From the NCBI GenBank assembly GCA_003150395.1, contig QAMI01000025.1, forward strand, positions 1 through 32,743: a DNA stretch of 32,743 nucleotides, written 5' to 3'. Position 1 is the first letter of the stretch, and each line of letters begins with the position of its first letter. A program made the position numbers and the translations under genes. Positions 22,001-29,428 of the stretch are shown here, one piece after another. Source of the stretch: Candidatus Gastranaerophilales bacterium (GTDB taxonomy: Bacteria > Cyanobacteriota > Vampirovibrionia > Gastranaerophilales > Gastranaerophilaceae). The notes under the pieces were generated by a model. The model saw nothing but the letters and a program-made list of their open reading frames with translations. It was not told the DNA's origin and made no database searches.

Positions 22001-22048
22001 GTACTCATTGATTAATTTTTCAATAAGAACTACCAGCCCTAAGTTCAT
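21950..22048 (-). CDS. 32-aa small protein with full Shine-Dalgarno, candidate type I toxin-like peptide
   Basis: The peptide starts MNLGLVVLIEKLINEYKEKV and ends PILEVLGLFLKT. It is hydrophobic at both ends with a charged middle, so not a classic single TM toxin, and from no family I recognise. The ribosome site AAAGGAGGTGAT (12 nt) matches the whole anti-Shine-Dalgarno and is ideally placed 7 nt before ATG. A minus-strand promoter TTGATT-17-TATAAT (22123-22151) gives a leader of about 68 nt containing ACCTCC, complementary to the ribosome site, and TCATTTT, complementary to the start codon region. Caveat: the hairpin at 21961-21997 lies inside the coding end, about 10 nt before the stop, so termination there would leave a non-stop mRNA. 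Confidence 0.5.
   Translation of the reverse strand: MNLGLVVLIEKLINEYKEKVPILEVLGLFLKT
21961..21997. terminator. Bidirectional terminator shared by two convergent short transcripts
   Basis: GAAAAAGTCCCAATA (21961-21975) pairs perfectly over 15 bp with 21983-21997; the loop is 7 nt. T-runs (CTTTTTC) lie on both strands. The plus RNA and the 32-aa ORF mRNA would overlap here. Confidence 0.9.
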
Positions 22049-22122
22049 TTTATCACCTCCTTTAGCCGATTTCTTCACAAAATGAGTGTGCCGCGGAGGT
22101 TTATGGAGTTACCCTCAAAATT

Positions 22123-22151
22123 ATTATACAGGAAATATTATTAATAATCAA
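22123..22151 (-). promoter_or_regulatory. Consensus promoter of the 32-aa ORF
   Basis: On the minus strand, TTGATT (22146-22151) and TATAAT (22123-22128) are separated by 17 bp. The predicted start is near 22116. Confidence 0.75.
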
Positions 22152-22204
22152 TTACATTAACCAACCGGAAATTTTTATGCTAAACTTAAATAAAGAGGGT
22201 TAGT

Positions 22205-22738
22205 ATGGAATTAACTGAAAAAACTTTAAGCAGTGAAATCGTTTTCGACGGCAAAATAATGACAGTTCGCAAAGATGAAATTGAACTTCCAACAGGTCAC
22301 AAATCAAGCCGTGAAGTTGTTGAGCATTCTGGCGGAGTCGTAATTCTTGCGATTTGCAAAAAAGACGAAGAAGAAAAAATCCTTATGGTAAAACAATTCA
22401 GATATCCTCTTTCAGAGCCTCTTCTGGAACTGCCTGCCGGCAAACTTGAAAAAGGTGAAGACCCTCTTGAAGCTGCAAAACGTGAACTTCATGAAGAAAC
22501 AGGCTATGAAGCCGCAAAGTGGGAAAATTTAGGATATATTTTCACATCCCCGGGCTACAGCAATGAAAAGCTTTACCTTTACAAAGCAACTGATTTAAAC
22601 TTTGTCGGCGAATGCCCGGATGAAGGCGAAATACTTGTCGATTATCAATTCAGCACCTCAGAAGTTAAAAAAATGATTAATTCAGGCGAAATTAGCGACG
22701 CCAAAACAATTTGTGCAGTTATGAGAGGGCTTTGCTAA
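22205..22738 (+). CDS. nudF: Nudix hydrolase, ADP-ribose pyrophosphatase type
   Basis: The 177-residue protein has a complete Nudix box G79-x5-E85-x7-R93-E94-L95-x-E97-E98-x-G100-Y101 (GKLEKGEDPLEAAKRELHEE). It is preceded by the ADP-ribose pyrophosphatase pattern MVKQFRYPLSEPLLELPAGK and followed by FTSPGYSNEKLYLYKA. That pattern points to hydrolysis of ADP-ribose or related nucleotide sugars to AMP and ribose 5-phosphate. GAGGG lies before the ATG. The stop and the next start overlap as TAATG, so translation with the downstream HAD phosphatase is coupled. Confidence 0.92.
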   Translation: MELTEKTLSSEIVFDGKIMTVRKDEIELPTGHKSSREVVEHSGGVVILAICKKDEEEKILMVKQFRYPLSEPLLELPAGKLEKGEDPLEAAKRELHEETGYEAAKWENLGYIFTSPGYSNEKLYLYKATDLNFVGECPDEGEILVDYQFSTSEVKKMINSGEISDAKTICAVMRGLC

Positions 22739-23571
22739 TGATTAAAATGATTGCAACCGATATCGATGGAACAATTTTAAAATGGAGTTATGACTACAGC
22801 CAGTGCGTAAAACAATGCATAAAAAGACTTGAAGATGCCGGCATAAAAGTTGTTCTTGTAACAGGCAGAATGCATTGTGCAGCCCTGGGAATTGCCAAAG
22901 AACTCGGGGTTACTACTCCGATTGTCTCATATCAGGGAGGAATGATTAAAGAATTCTATAAATGCAATGATGTACTTTGCCGAAACGACATGGACCCTCA
23001 CAGGGCTATGGAAATCATCGAATGGGCCAGAGAAAATGATGTTCATATAAATCTTTACATGGATGATGTGTTATACGTTGAACACGATACTGAAGTTGTC
23101 AGAAAATACACTGATGCAAGGTTTATTGACTACCATGTCTGTTCTTTTGATAATTTGGAGATTAAAAATGTAAATAAAATACTTGCAATTGACTTTGACA
23201 ACCCTGAACGCGTGACGGGCTGGGTTAACCAGTTGAGCCAAAAGTATCACGATTTATATGTAATAAAATCAACGCCTTATTTTTGCGAAATCGCCGGACG
23301 CGAAGCTACAAAAGGAAATGCCGTTAAATTTTTACAGGACAAATGGGGTATTAAAAAAGAAGAAATCCTCGCAATCGGCGACCAGGACAATGATATAGAA
23401 CTTCTAAAAGCAGGTGGAATTGCAGTTGCTATGGGAAATGCAACTGATGAATTGAAAGCTTATGCAGATTACATTACCGACACAGTTGAAAATGACGGAT
23501 GGGTTAAGGCTGTAGAAAAATTCTGCTTTGCAGACGACAAAAGTTCCGTTTTCTCAAACAAAAACGAATAA
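22738..23571 (+). CDS. Cof-type HAD-IIB family phosphatase
   Basis: The 277-residue haloacid dehalogenase-superfamily hydrolase carries motif I ATDIDGTIL with nucleophile Asp and acid/base Asp at about 7-9, motif II VLVTGRM at about 40-46, a large C2 cap domain (about 80-200), motif III Lys in KGNAVKFL and motif IV GDQDNDIELLKAGG near 220-233. Cof members dephosphorylate sugar phosphates, FMN or pyridoxal phosphate; the substrate here is unknown. ATG 22738 is chosen because it overlaps the nudF stop (TAATG), and the family motif starts four residues in. Confidence 0.92.
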   Translation: MIKMIATDIDGTILKWSYDYSQCVKQCIKRLEDAGIKVVLVTGRMHCAALGIAKELGVTTPIVSYQGGMIKEFYKCNDVLCRNDMDPHRAMEIIEWARENDVHINLYMDDVLYVEHDTEVVRKYTDARFIDYHVCSFDNLEIKNVNKILAIDFDNPERVTGWVNQLSQKYHDLYVIKSTPYFCEIAGREATKGNAVKFLQDKWGIKKEEILAIGDQDNDIELLKAGGIAVAMGNATDELKAYADYITDTVENDGWVKAVEKFCFADDKSSVFSNKNE

Positions 23572-23597
23572 TTATTTTTTAAAGTCAAAAGGTCAAA

Positions 23598-23960
23598 CTA
23601 TTTTAACAGATTAATTAAATCAGCATTTTTACCGTAAAAATCATCTACCCATTTTGCAAAACACTCATCCGCTACTGCTTTTTGTGAAGCCGCAAGTTGC
23701 TGCGGAGTATATTTTGCGACACAAGACCAAGTGGCATTTTCAAGCTGTGTACGGTTGAGCCGGCCTTTTAAAGCCGTAACGTATTTTGAGGTCTTTGCCT
23801 GCGGAATACCGCGCTGCAAAAGAGTTTGCTCTAAAGAATAGAACATTCCGCCTTCAAAACCGTCATAAAAGGCTTTCTTCTCATATGCCGAGTACTCGAC
23901 AGCCAATGCAGACCCGCTAAAAATAACCAACGCCAAAAACGAAACTATAAACTTTTTCAT
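23598..23960 (-). CDS. Small exported hypothetical protein
   Basis: The 120-residue protein has a clear Sec signal peptide (MKKFIVSFLALVIFSGSALA, cleavage likely before VEYSAYE). The mature part is about 100 residues, helical and polar, with two cysteines (TWSCVAKY and DECFAKW) that could form a disulfide. No named family recognised. Shine-Dalgarno AGGTGA is before ATG, and an extended -10 TGTTATAAT lies upstream (plus 23997-24005). It is convergent with the HAD gene, 26 bp apart. Confidence 0.78.
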   Translation of the reverse strand: MKKFIVSFLALVIFSGSALAVEYSAYEKKAFYDGFEGGMFYSLEQTLLQRGIPQAKTSKYVTALKGRLNRTQLENATWSCVAKYTPQQLAASQKAVADECFAKWVDDFYGKNADLINLLK

Positions 23961-24078
23961 AAAATCACCTGATATACTCTTAATTCAATACTTTCTATTA
24001 TAACATATCACAAAGCTTTCCGCAAGCCATTATAAAAACTTGACGGTTAACTTTGAATGTATAAATTAAGTGATTGTA

Positions 24079-25446
24079 TTAAATTTTATGGCTGATAAGC
24101 GCGTAGATGTCATTAAATATTACAAAAACCATAAGCACAATCAGGAACATAAACCCGGCCGTGCCTATTTTTTCAATAGTTTCTTCATCAAGCGGTTTAC
24201 CGCGGAGTTTTTCAATCAGAAGGAAGAGCACATGCCCGCCGTCAAGCGCCGGTATCGGAAGGAAGTTCACAATCGCCAAATCAAGCGATATCAATGCAGC
24301 AAGAAGAATTCCCGGGAAAATTCCTTCTGATTTAATCTTGTCACCGCCGATTTTCGTAATCAAAATAACCCCATGAAGGTCATTCAACGGAACTTTTCCT
24401 GTAAATATCTGCTTCAATCCATAAAGCAAAAGGTATGTATTATCGTATAAATATTTACTACTGCCTTTGACAATTCCTTTGAAGTCTTTTGTCGGAATTA
24501 TTATCTCATCAGTGTTATATTCAATTCCGATAAGTCCGTCTTTGTTTGAATATACAGGATTTAATTTTATAATTTTACCGCCGCGTTCAACTGTAATATT
24601 TATCGGATGAACATTATCAGAAATTGCATAAGCAACATCATTCAACGAAACTGTTCCGTCTGAAATAAAATATTTTTTGCCTTCGATTTCATCACGAAGC
24701 TTTTGCTGCGTCTCATTAAGTTTGATTTGTTTATCTTTAATCTTTTCAAGCCCCATTATCTGGTCTTTGCTAAGCGAAATTGCAGCTTCCGTGCCTGCCT
24801 GCGGAAGTTTAACCATTACACCTTCCGGAATTATTTCGTTTTCTTTATATGAAGCGTTAAGTGTTTTGAGTTTTTCATAATTCTGCGCAATATAAACTTC
24901 ATCTGCTTTGCCGTCAAATTTTTTGCTTAATTGCGCATAAGCTACAAGCCCGTATGGGGAAGTTATTTTAGAACCGTTGATTTCGATTATTTTATCGCCG
25001 GGTTTTAGACCTGAATTTGCAATATATTCATTTTTTTGAGCGTCAAGTTTTTTAACCGAAACATCGTATTTGCCGCTGGGAAGCTGCCCCCACAATGCAG
25101 CGGTTAAAAACACCAGCACGAATGCCAAAACAACATTGGCGAAAACTCCCGCTGATACAACAATCAAACGCTGGTAAATTGGTCTGTTCATAAATCTGTC
25201 AGGAGAATCTGCAGGAAGTTCTTCATCTTTCTCATCATCAGGAAATGCAACATAGCCGCCCAAAAGAAACGCATGGACAAGAACTTTAACATCTCCAACC
25301 TGACCTTCCCAGAGAGTAGGCCCAATTGGAAGCCCAAAACCAAATTTCGCAACTTTCATTTTGAAAAATTTAGCCGCAAGAAAGTGCCCAGCCTCATGAA
25401 CCAGTATAAGTACACTCAAAAGAAGTATCATTATAATTATCGACAT
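24079..25446 (-). CDS. rseP: RseP/site-2 intramembrane zinc metalloprotease with expanded PDZ region
   Basis: The 455-residue polytopic protease cleaves transmembrane substrates such as anti-sigma factors or signal peptides. The zinc motif HEAGH lies at 17-21 in the first helix. The third ligand Asp402 is in the conserved FLPIPALDGGHVLF. A further TM is at about 98-118 and the C-terminal TM at about 430-448. The PDZ domain begins at SGLKPGDKIIEINGSKITSP (about 145-164) and its last strands INITVERGGKIIKLNPV appear only at about 282-298, so about 100 residues, including a Lys/Glu/Gln coiled-coil-like stretch (229-255), interrupt it. GAGGGG lies before ATG, with extended -10 TGTTATAAT upstream (plus 25480-25488). 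Confidence 0.93.
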   Translation of the reverse strand: MSIIIMILLLSVLILVHEAGHFLAAKFFKMKVAKFGFGLPIGPTLWEGQVGDVKVLVHAFLLGGYVAFPDDEKDEELPADSPDRFMNRPIYQRLIVVSAGVFANVVLAFVLVFLTAALWGQLPSGKYDVSVKKLDAQKNEYIANSGLKPGDKIIEINGSKITSPYGLVAYAQLSKKFDGKADEVYIAQNYEKLKTLNASYKENEIIPEGVMVKLPQAGTEAAISLSKDQIMGLEKIKDKQIKLNETQQKLRDEIEGKKYFISDGTVSLNDVAYAISDNVHPINITVERGGKIIKLNPVYSNKDGLIGIEYNTDEIIIPTKDFKGIVKGSSKYLYDNTYLLLYGLKQIFTGKVPLNDLHGVILITKIGGDKIKSEGIFPGILLAALISLDLAIVNFLPIPALDGGHVLFLLIEKLRGKPLDEETIEKIGTAGFMFLIVLMVFVIFNDIYALISHKI

Positions 25447-25516
25447 ATTTCCCCTCGTCAGTTCTCTCTTAACTTTTAAATTATAACATGGAAACAGATT
25501 AATTGAAAAATTAAGT

Positions 25517-25645
25517 GTGAAGTGAAACGTAAAAAGTTCATTTCATAATACTGTAATCGTCGGGTTTCACTAATATCTATTCTTAACGAACTTATTCGCT
25601 TATTCACCTATTTACTTATTCACTTAAATGAACTTCTCACTTCTC
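25517..25645. repeat. Inverted-repeat element with internal CTTATTC tandem repeats (MITE-like)
   Basis: Outer arms: GAAGTGA (25519-25525) pairs with TCACTTC (25637-25643). Inner arms: AAGTTCATTT (25534-25543) pairs with AAATGAACTT (25626-25635). Between the arms, at 25591-25628, are degenerate units CTTATTCG, CTTATTCA, CTTATTCA and CTTAAATG. The element ends just before the promoter of the TPR gene. No ORF. Confidence 0.5.
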
Positions 25646-25668
25646 ATTTTTTATAATATAATAAAATT

Positions 25669-27435
25669 ATGGACAAAATAAAATTAGATGAAATTAACCA
25701 GCTGGTTGTTGAAAAAAATTTCGAAGAAGCTAAAACAGAGCTTCTTAAATATAACCTCGATGAAGAAAAAGAACTTGATGCACTAAAACTTCTGGGGCTT
25801 TGCAATGTAAACCTTGAAAATTACAAAGAAGGCAAAAGCAACTTTGAAACAGTTGTGAAATATGACCCCGAAGATGCCTCAAGCTGGTTTTATCTTGCAA
25901 ACTGCTATGACAATCTTAATGACCTTCTTCATGCAAAATCAGCTTACCTAAAGGTGATTGAACTTAGAGAAAACTTCATAGACGCATATAAAAACCTTTG
26001 CATTTTATATGTAAAAAGCGAAGAACAGCAAAATGCTATTGATTTAGCAAAAAAAGCACTGGAATTTGAAAAAGAAGATTACACACTATATTACATTATA
26101 GGAACAGCCTATATGTCAATGAAAAACTTCCAGGACAGCGTAAAATATCTTGAAAAAGCTATAGAATTAAATCCCGAGCATTCACAGCTTTATAACAACC
26201 TCGGAACATCATATATAACAATAGGAAAACTTGACAAGGCTTACAAAAATTTCCTAAAAGCCAGCGAATTTGACCCGAACAATTCAATCACATATTTTAA
26301 TATAGCCTCAATTCTTCAATTAAAAAATAAGCACAAAAAAGCTTGTGAATATTTTGAAAAAGCTTATGCCATTGACGCTGAAGACAGTTATCTTGTAGCA
26401 CTGGCGCTTTCTGAAACCAAATGCGGCAAGTTAGACAGTGCAATAGCTCATTATAAAACACTTATCAGCCGCCATCCGGAAAAAGACATTTATCAGTACA
26501 ATCTTGCTTGCTGTTACGAAATGAAAGAGGATTACAACTATGCAATCGGAATTTTAGCGCATCTTTTTATGCTTAACCCTAAATCCGTCTCAATGGCGCA
26601 AAAGCTTGCCGGTTTATATCTCAAAACAGGAAAACCCGCCGCCGCAAAAGATATTTACGAAAAAATTCTTCTTCAAGGCAATGTGAATGAAGATTTGTAT
26701 TACGATTTTGCTCACGTATGCCTTTTGATAAACGACACGGACAAAGCAGAAAAAATTCTTAAAAAAGTTATTGAATTAAACCCTGAACATGCACAATCAC
26801 ACAAGGATTTGGGCGTTATCTATTTAAGCAAAAGACTTTTTGACTATGCAAAAGACGAGTTTGAAACTGCTTACAAACTTGCGCCGGAGAACTTTTCAAT
26901 AGCTTTTGAATATGCAAATTATCTTCATGCAACAACGGAATTTGAGAAAGCTGACAAAATGTATGCAAAAGCACTCGAGCTTGAGCCGGAAAACCGCGAT
27001 GTTCTAGCATTTTCCGCACTTAACAAACTTCATACAAAAGATTTTGACAACGCTTTAGAACAAATCAACAAAGCAGTCGCCCATTCTGTTCACAACGGAT
27101 TTTTGCTATACATAGCCGGAAAAGTCCGATTTGCAATGAAAGATTTTGAAGGCGCAAAAGACTTCCTGATAAAATCCTATGAGCTCGAACAGGTCGAAGA
27201 TGTGGAAAACCTTCTTGGCTTCTGCTACTTTGAACTCGGCAACTTTGCACAGGCAAACGTGATTTTCGAAAACCTTCTCAAAACAAATCCCGGCAATATA
27301 AATCTTTTGCTGAACCGCGCAAAATGTCTTGAAAATATGGGTGATAACACGTCTGCACTTCAGGCTTTAGAAAAACTTGTGGAGATTTTCCCTGATTGCG
27401 AAGAAGCTCATGAAATGATAAGAAGACTTTCTTAA
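25669..27435 (+). CDS. Large TPR-repeat protein
   Basis: The 588-residue protein is built almost wholly of tetratricopeptide repeats (about 15-16 units of 34 residues). Clear units: NFEEAKTELLKYNLDEEKEL, AIDLAKKALEFEKEDYTLYY, VKYLEKAIELNPEHSQLYNN-LGTSY, AEKILKKVIELNPEHAQSHK-DLGVIY and FEKADKMYAKALELEPENRD. No signal peptide, so a cytoplasmic scaffold or an adaptor in protein complexes; the partner is unknown. TATAAT (25657-25662) ends 6 nt before the ATG and there is no Shine-Dalgarno, so the transcript is probably leaderless. Confidence 0.92.
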   Translation: MDKIKLDEINQLVVEKNFEEAKTELLKYNLDEEKELDALKLLGLCNVNLENYKEGKSNFETVVKYDPEDASSWFYLANCYDNLNDLLHAKSAYLKVIELRENFIDAYKNLCILYVKSEEQQNAIDLAKKALEFEKEDYTLYYIIGTAYMSMKNFQDSVKYLEKAIELNPEHSQLYNNLGTSYITIGKLDKAYKNFLKASEFDPNNSITYFNIASILQLKNKHKKACEYFEKAYAIDAEDSYLVALALSETKCGKLDSAIAHYKTLISRHPEKDIYQYNLACCYEMKEDYNYAIGILAHLFMLNPKSVSMAQKLAGLYLKTGKPAAAKDIYEKILLQGNVNEDLYYDFAHVCLLINDTDKAEKILKKVIELNPEHAQSHKDLGVIYLSKRLFDYAKDEFETAYKLAPENFSIAFEYANYLHATTEFEKADKMYAKALELEPENRDVLAFSALNKLHTKDFDNALEQINKAVAHSVHNGFLLYIAGKVRFAMKDFEGAKDFLIKSYELEQVEDVENLLGFCYFELGNFAQANVIFENLLKTNPGNINLLLNRAKCLENMGDNTSALQALEKLVEIFPDCEEAHEMIRRLS

Positions 27436-27500
27436 CGCATTTTGATTTTGTTTTTCAGACTATTAACTTTTGTAACAATATTCCTTTCATGGTTTAAAGT

Positions 27501-27522
27501 TTAACGGCAGAAATACCGTTAA
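27501..27522. other. Small hairpin in the leader of the 579-aa gene
   Basis: TTAACGG (27501-27507) pairs with CCGTTAA (27516-27522); an alternative outer pairing ATGGTT (27489-27494) with AACCAT (27521-27526) is possible. It lies about 50 nt before the ATG and has no T-run, so it is more likely a leader structure than a terminator. Confidence 0.4.
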
Positions 27523-27573
27523 CCATAACAAAGAAATGTTACTAAGCTTAACTGAAAGGAAATCGGGCAGCAA

Positions 27574-29313
27574 ATGGGATTGGCAGCATCACAAGCAAGA
27601 TTTTTAGCCATAACCGCAAGAAAGGCAAACTGTGAATTTCAATCTATGCAGATTGCACAGGAAAAGCTGTCGACTACCCGCGAGCTTGAAAGAGCAACCG
27701 AAGAATATCAAAGTTCCTTAAATAAAACAAAACTAGTCTGGGATCCGGACGGAAGCGGCGAAAACGCATTTGATTTAAGCTATGACTTAATGATGCGTCC
27801 TTCTGCTGTAAATAATTATACCCCATATCTTATGACAACAAGGGACGGAAGAATTGTTCTTGACAGTAAAATGGCTGCTGCGGCACGTCAAGCCGGTATT
27901 CCAGAAGGTGGTTGCGAACGAAGCGCAGAACTATATGAAAAATTTCTTAATCAAATGGTTAAAAATGGCGGCATGAGTGAAACTTCTGCTGCAGTATGTA
28001 AATCAATGGACTATGAGAAAGATTTCAAAAATGTTGGTTTAGGCGGTCCAATGCTTGACAAAACTCAAGCTTCTGAAATGGGTATCAATGACCTGATTGC
28101 CTATATTGACAATACTATTTCAAAATCCGGCACCGGTGCTGAAAAAGAATTAGCTGATGCTTTACAGTTTGAATTCGGTGTGGATGACAAAGGTAATTCA
28201 ACTCTTGATTTACAAACTGTAATTAAAGATAAAGGTTATTCTAATTCGAACTATTTTCTTGTTAACGGCAATAAAACAACAGATACAAACTTTACTTTCT
28301 CAGACTTGTTAACAAGCGATATCACATTTGCAAGAACAGGCGATAAAAATTCTACAAAATGGTGGAAAAAAGTTCTTGCTGGTGTTATGTCAGCTTTCGC
28401 CGGCGGTTTTGGATTTATGACATACGGTGGTCTTAAAGGCCTTTTAGGCGTTGACAAGGGCGGATATCCGGAAGGTTATACCGAAGCAGATATTGCTTTA
28501 TTTGAATTTTTAGACCAAATGTTTACTGCCTTCTATGAGCTTATTGATGTTGAAAGCGGAGGCGAAGCAGCTGAACAAGCATTCCAATACGCAATTCAGG
28601 AAACTCTTGCACTGCTAGCCGGATGTAAAGATTTAGGAAACCGAAATCATTCAACTGATGCATTTAATGATGCCGTAAATGAAGCAGATAATTACAACGG
28701 ATGGGTCCAAAAAAATGCAAATAAAGATAAAAACTATGGCACACAAGCGATAAGCTTGTCAAACCTTACCGAATCCTTTATGACTTTATATGCACAAGGT
28801 ATCAATGGATATGATGACACATATTATATTAATAAACCAAGTAAAAAATCTAATTACGTAACAGACGATCCTTATTACATGTGGACTGTAAAAAATCCTA
28901 ATGCAAATACTGCAATGGACATGTATATTAACGAATTCTACAGCGCCTTGTTCAACAATATATGCCAGAGCGGATGGACAGAAGACCCACAGATTGATGA
29001 CAATGAATACCTTGGAAATACTTTGAAAAATGCTAGATACTTTATTGCCTCATTAAGTACAGACAACTACTATTACCAAGACAAATATATGGATAATTCC
29101 TATGTTGTTGAAGTAACAGATGAAGATGCAATCACTCAGGCTGAACTTGCTTATACACAGAAAAAGAGTAAACTTAATTACAAAGAAGAAAGACTAGAAC
29201 TTGACATGAAGCAGCTTGACCTTGAAATCTCATCACTAACAACCGAATATGATACCGTCAAAAACCTCATAAACAACAACGTGGAAAAAACCTTCACAAT
29301 GTTCAATTCATAA
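27574..29313 (+). CDS. Large helical protein of unknown function, MGLAASQAR family
   Basis: The 579-residue protein has conserved-looking helical ends and a variable middle. N-terminal helix: MGLAASQARFLAITARKANC then EFQSMQIAQEKLSTTRELER, continuing to about residue 55. Middle: mixed, with a Gly/hydrophobic patch (VLAGVMSAFAGGFGFMTYGG, about 268-288) and no signal peptide. C-terminal coiled coil (about 520-575): KLNYKEERLELDMKQLDLEI then SSLTTEYDTVKNLINNNVEK, ending TFTMFNS. I have seen proteins with this opening in Gastranaerophilales and related uncultured bacteria, without an assigned role. Paired N/C helices around a variable core recall axial (flagellin/hook-like) or secreted-filament proteins, but that is inference. 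AAAGGA lies 13 nt from ATG, weakly placed. Confidence 0.75.
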   Translation: MGLAASQARFLAITARKANCEFQSMQIAQEKLSTTRELERATEEYQSSLNKTKLVWDPDGSGENAFDLSYDLMMRPSAVNNYTPYLMTTRDGRIVLDSKMAAAARQAGIPEGGCERSAELYEKFLNQMVKNGGMSETSAAVCKSMDYEKDFKNVGLGGPMLDKTQASEMGINDLIAYIDNTISKSGTGAEKELADALQFEFGVDDKGNSTLDLQTVIKDKGYSNSNYFLVNGNKTTDTNFTFSDLLTSDITFARTGDKNSTKWWKKVLAGVMSAFAGGFGFMTYGGLKGLLGVDKGGYPEGYTEADIALFEFLDQMFTAFYELIDVESGGEAAEQAFQYAIQETLALLAGCKDLGNRNHSTDAFNDAVNEADNYNGWVQKNANKDKNYGTQAISLSNLTESFMTLYAQGINGYDDTYYINKPSKKSNYVTDDPYYMWTVKNPNANTAMDMYINEFYSALFNNICQSGWTEDPQIDDNEYLGNTLKNARYFIASLSTDNYYYQDKYMDNSYVVEVTDEDAITQAELAYTQKKSKLNYKEERLELDMKQLDLEISSLTTEYDTVKNLINNNVEKTFTMFNS

Positions 29314-29428
29314 AATAGTGTGGCTAAAAGTCAAAAGCATTACGTCATTGCGAGGACGAACGCCAATGAGGACGCGGCAATCCCAAATGCATATTGTTTA
29401 AAACTCGACTTTTAGTCATCACACTATT
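29314..29428. repeat. 115-bp REP/MITE-like element with terminal inverted repeats
   Basis: Ends are inverted: AATAGTGTG (29314-29322) with CACACTATT (29420-29428), and TAAAAGTC (29325-29332) with GACTTTTA (29407-29414). The core TACGTCATTGCGAGGACGAA ... GACGCGGCAATCCC is of a type common as dispersed intergenic repeats in many bacteria (ATTGCG ... CGCGGCAAT fold back on each other). It fills the gap between two convergent genes and its right end overlaps the stop codon of the RNase H gene, so it may also serve as their shared terminator. Confidence 0.65.

Noticed and set aside
21910..22010. 33-codon plus-strand ORF on the short RNA
   Set aside because: The ribosome site is poor and the reading frame passes through the terminator; the peptide similarity to the minus-strand ORF is explained by the palindrome.
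22711..22737. Upstream TTG start for the HAD phosphatase
   Set aside because: It would overlap nudF by 28 bp. The TAATG junction at 22736-22740 is a better start and the DxDGT motif is four residues further on.
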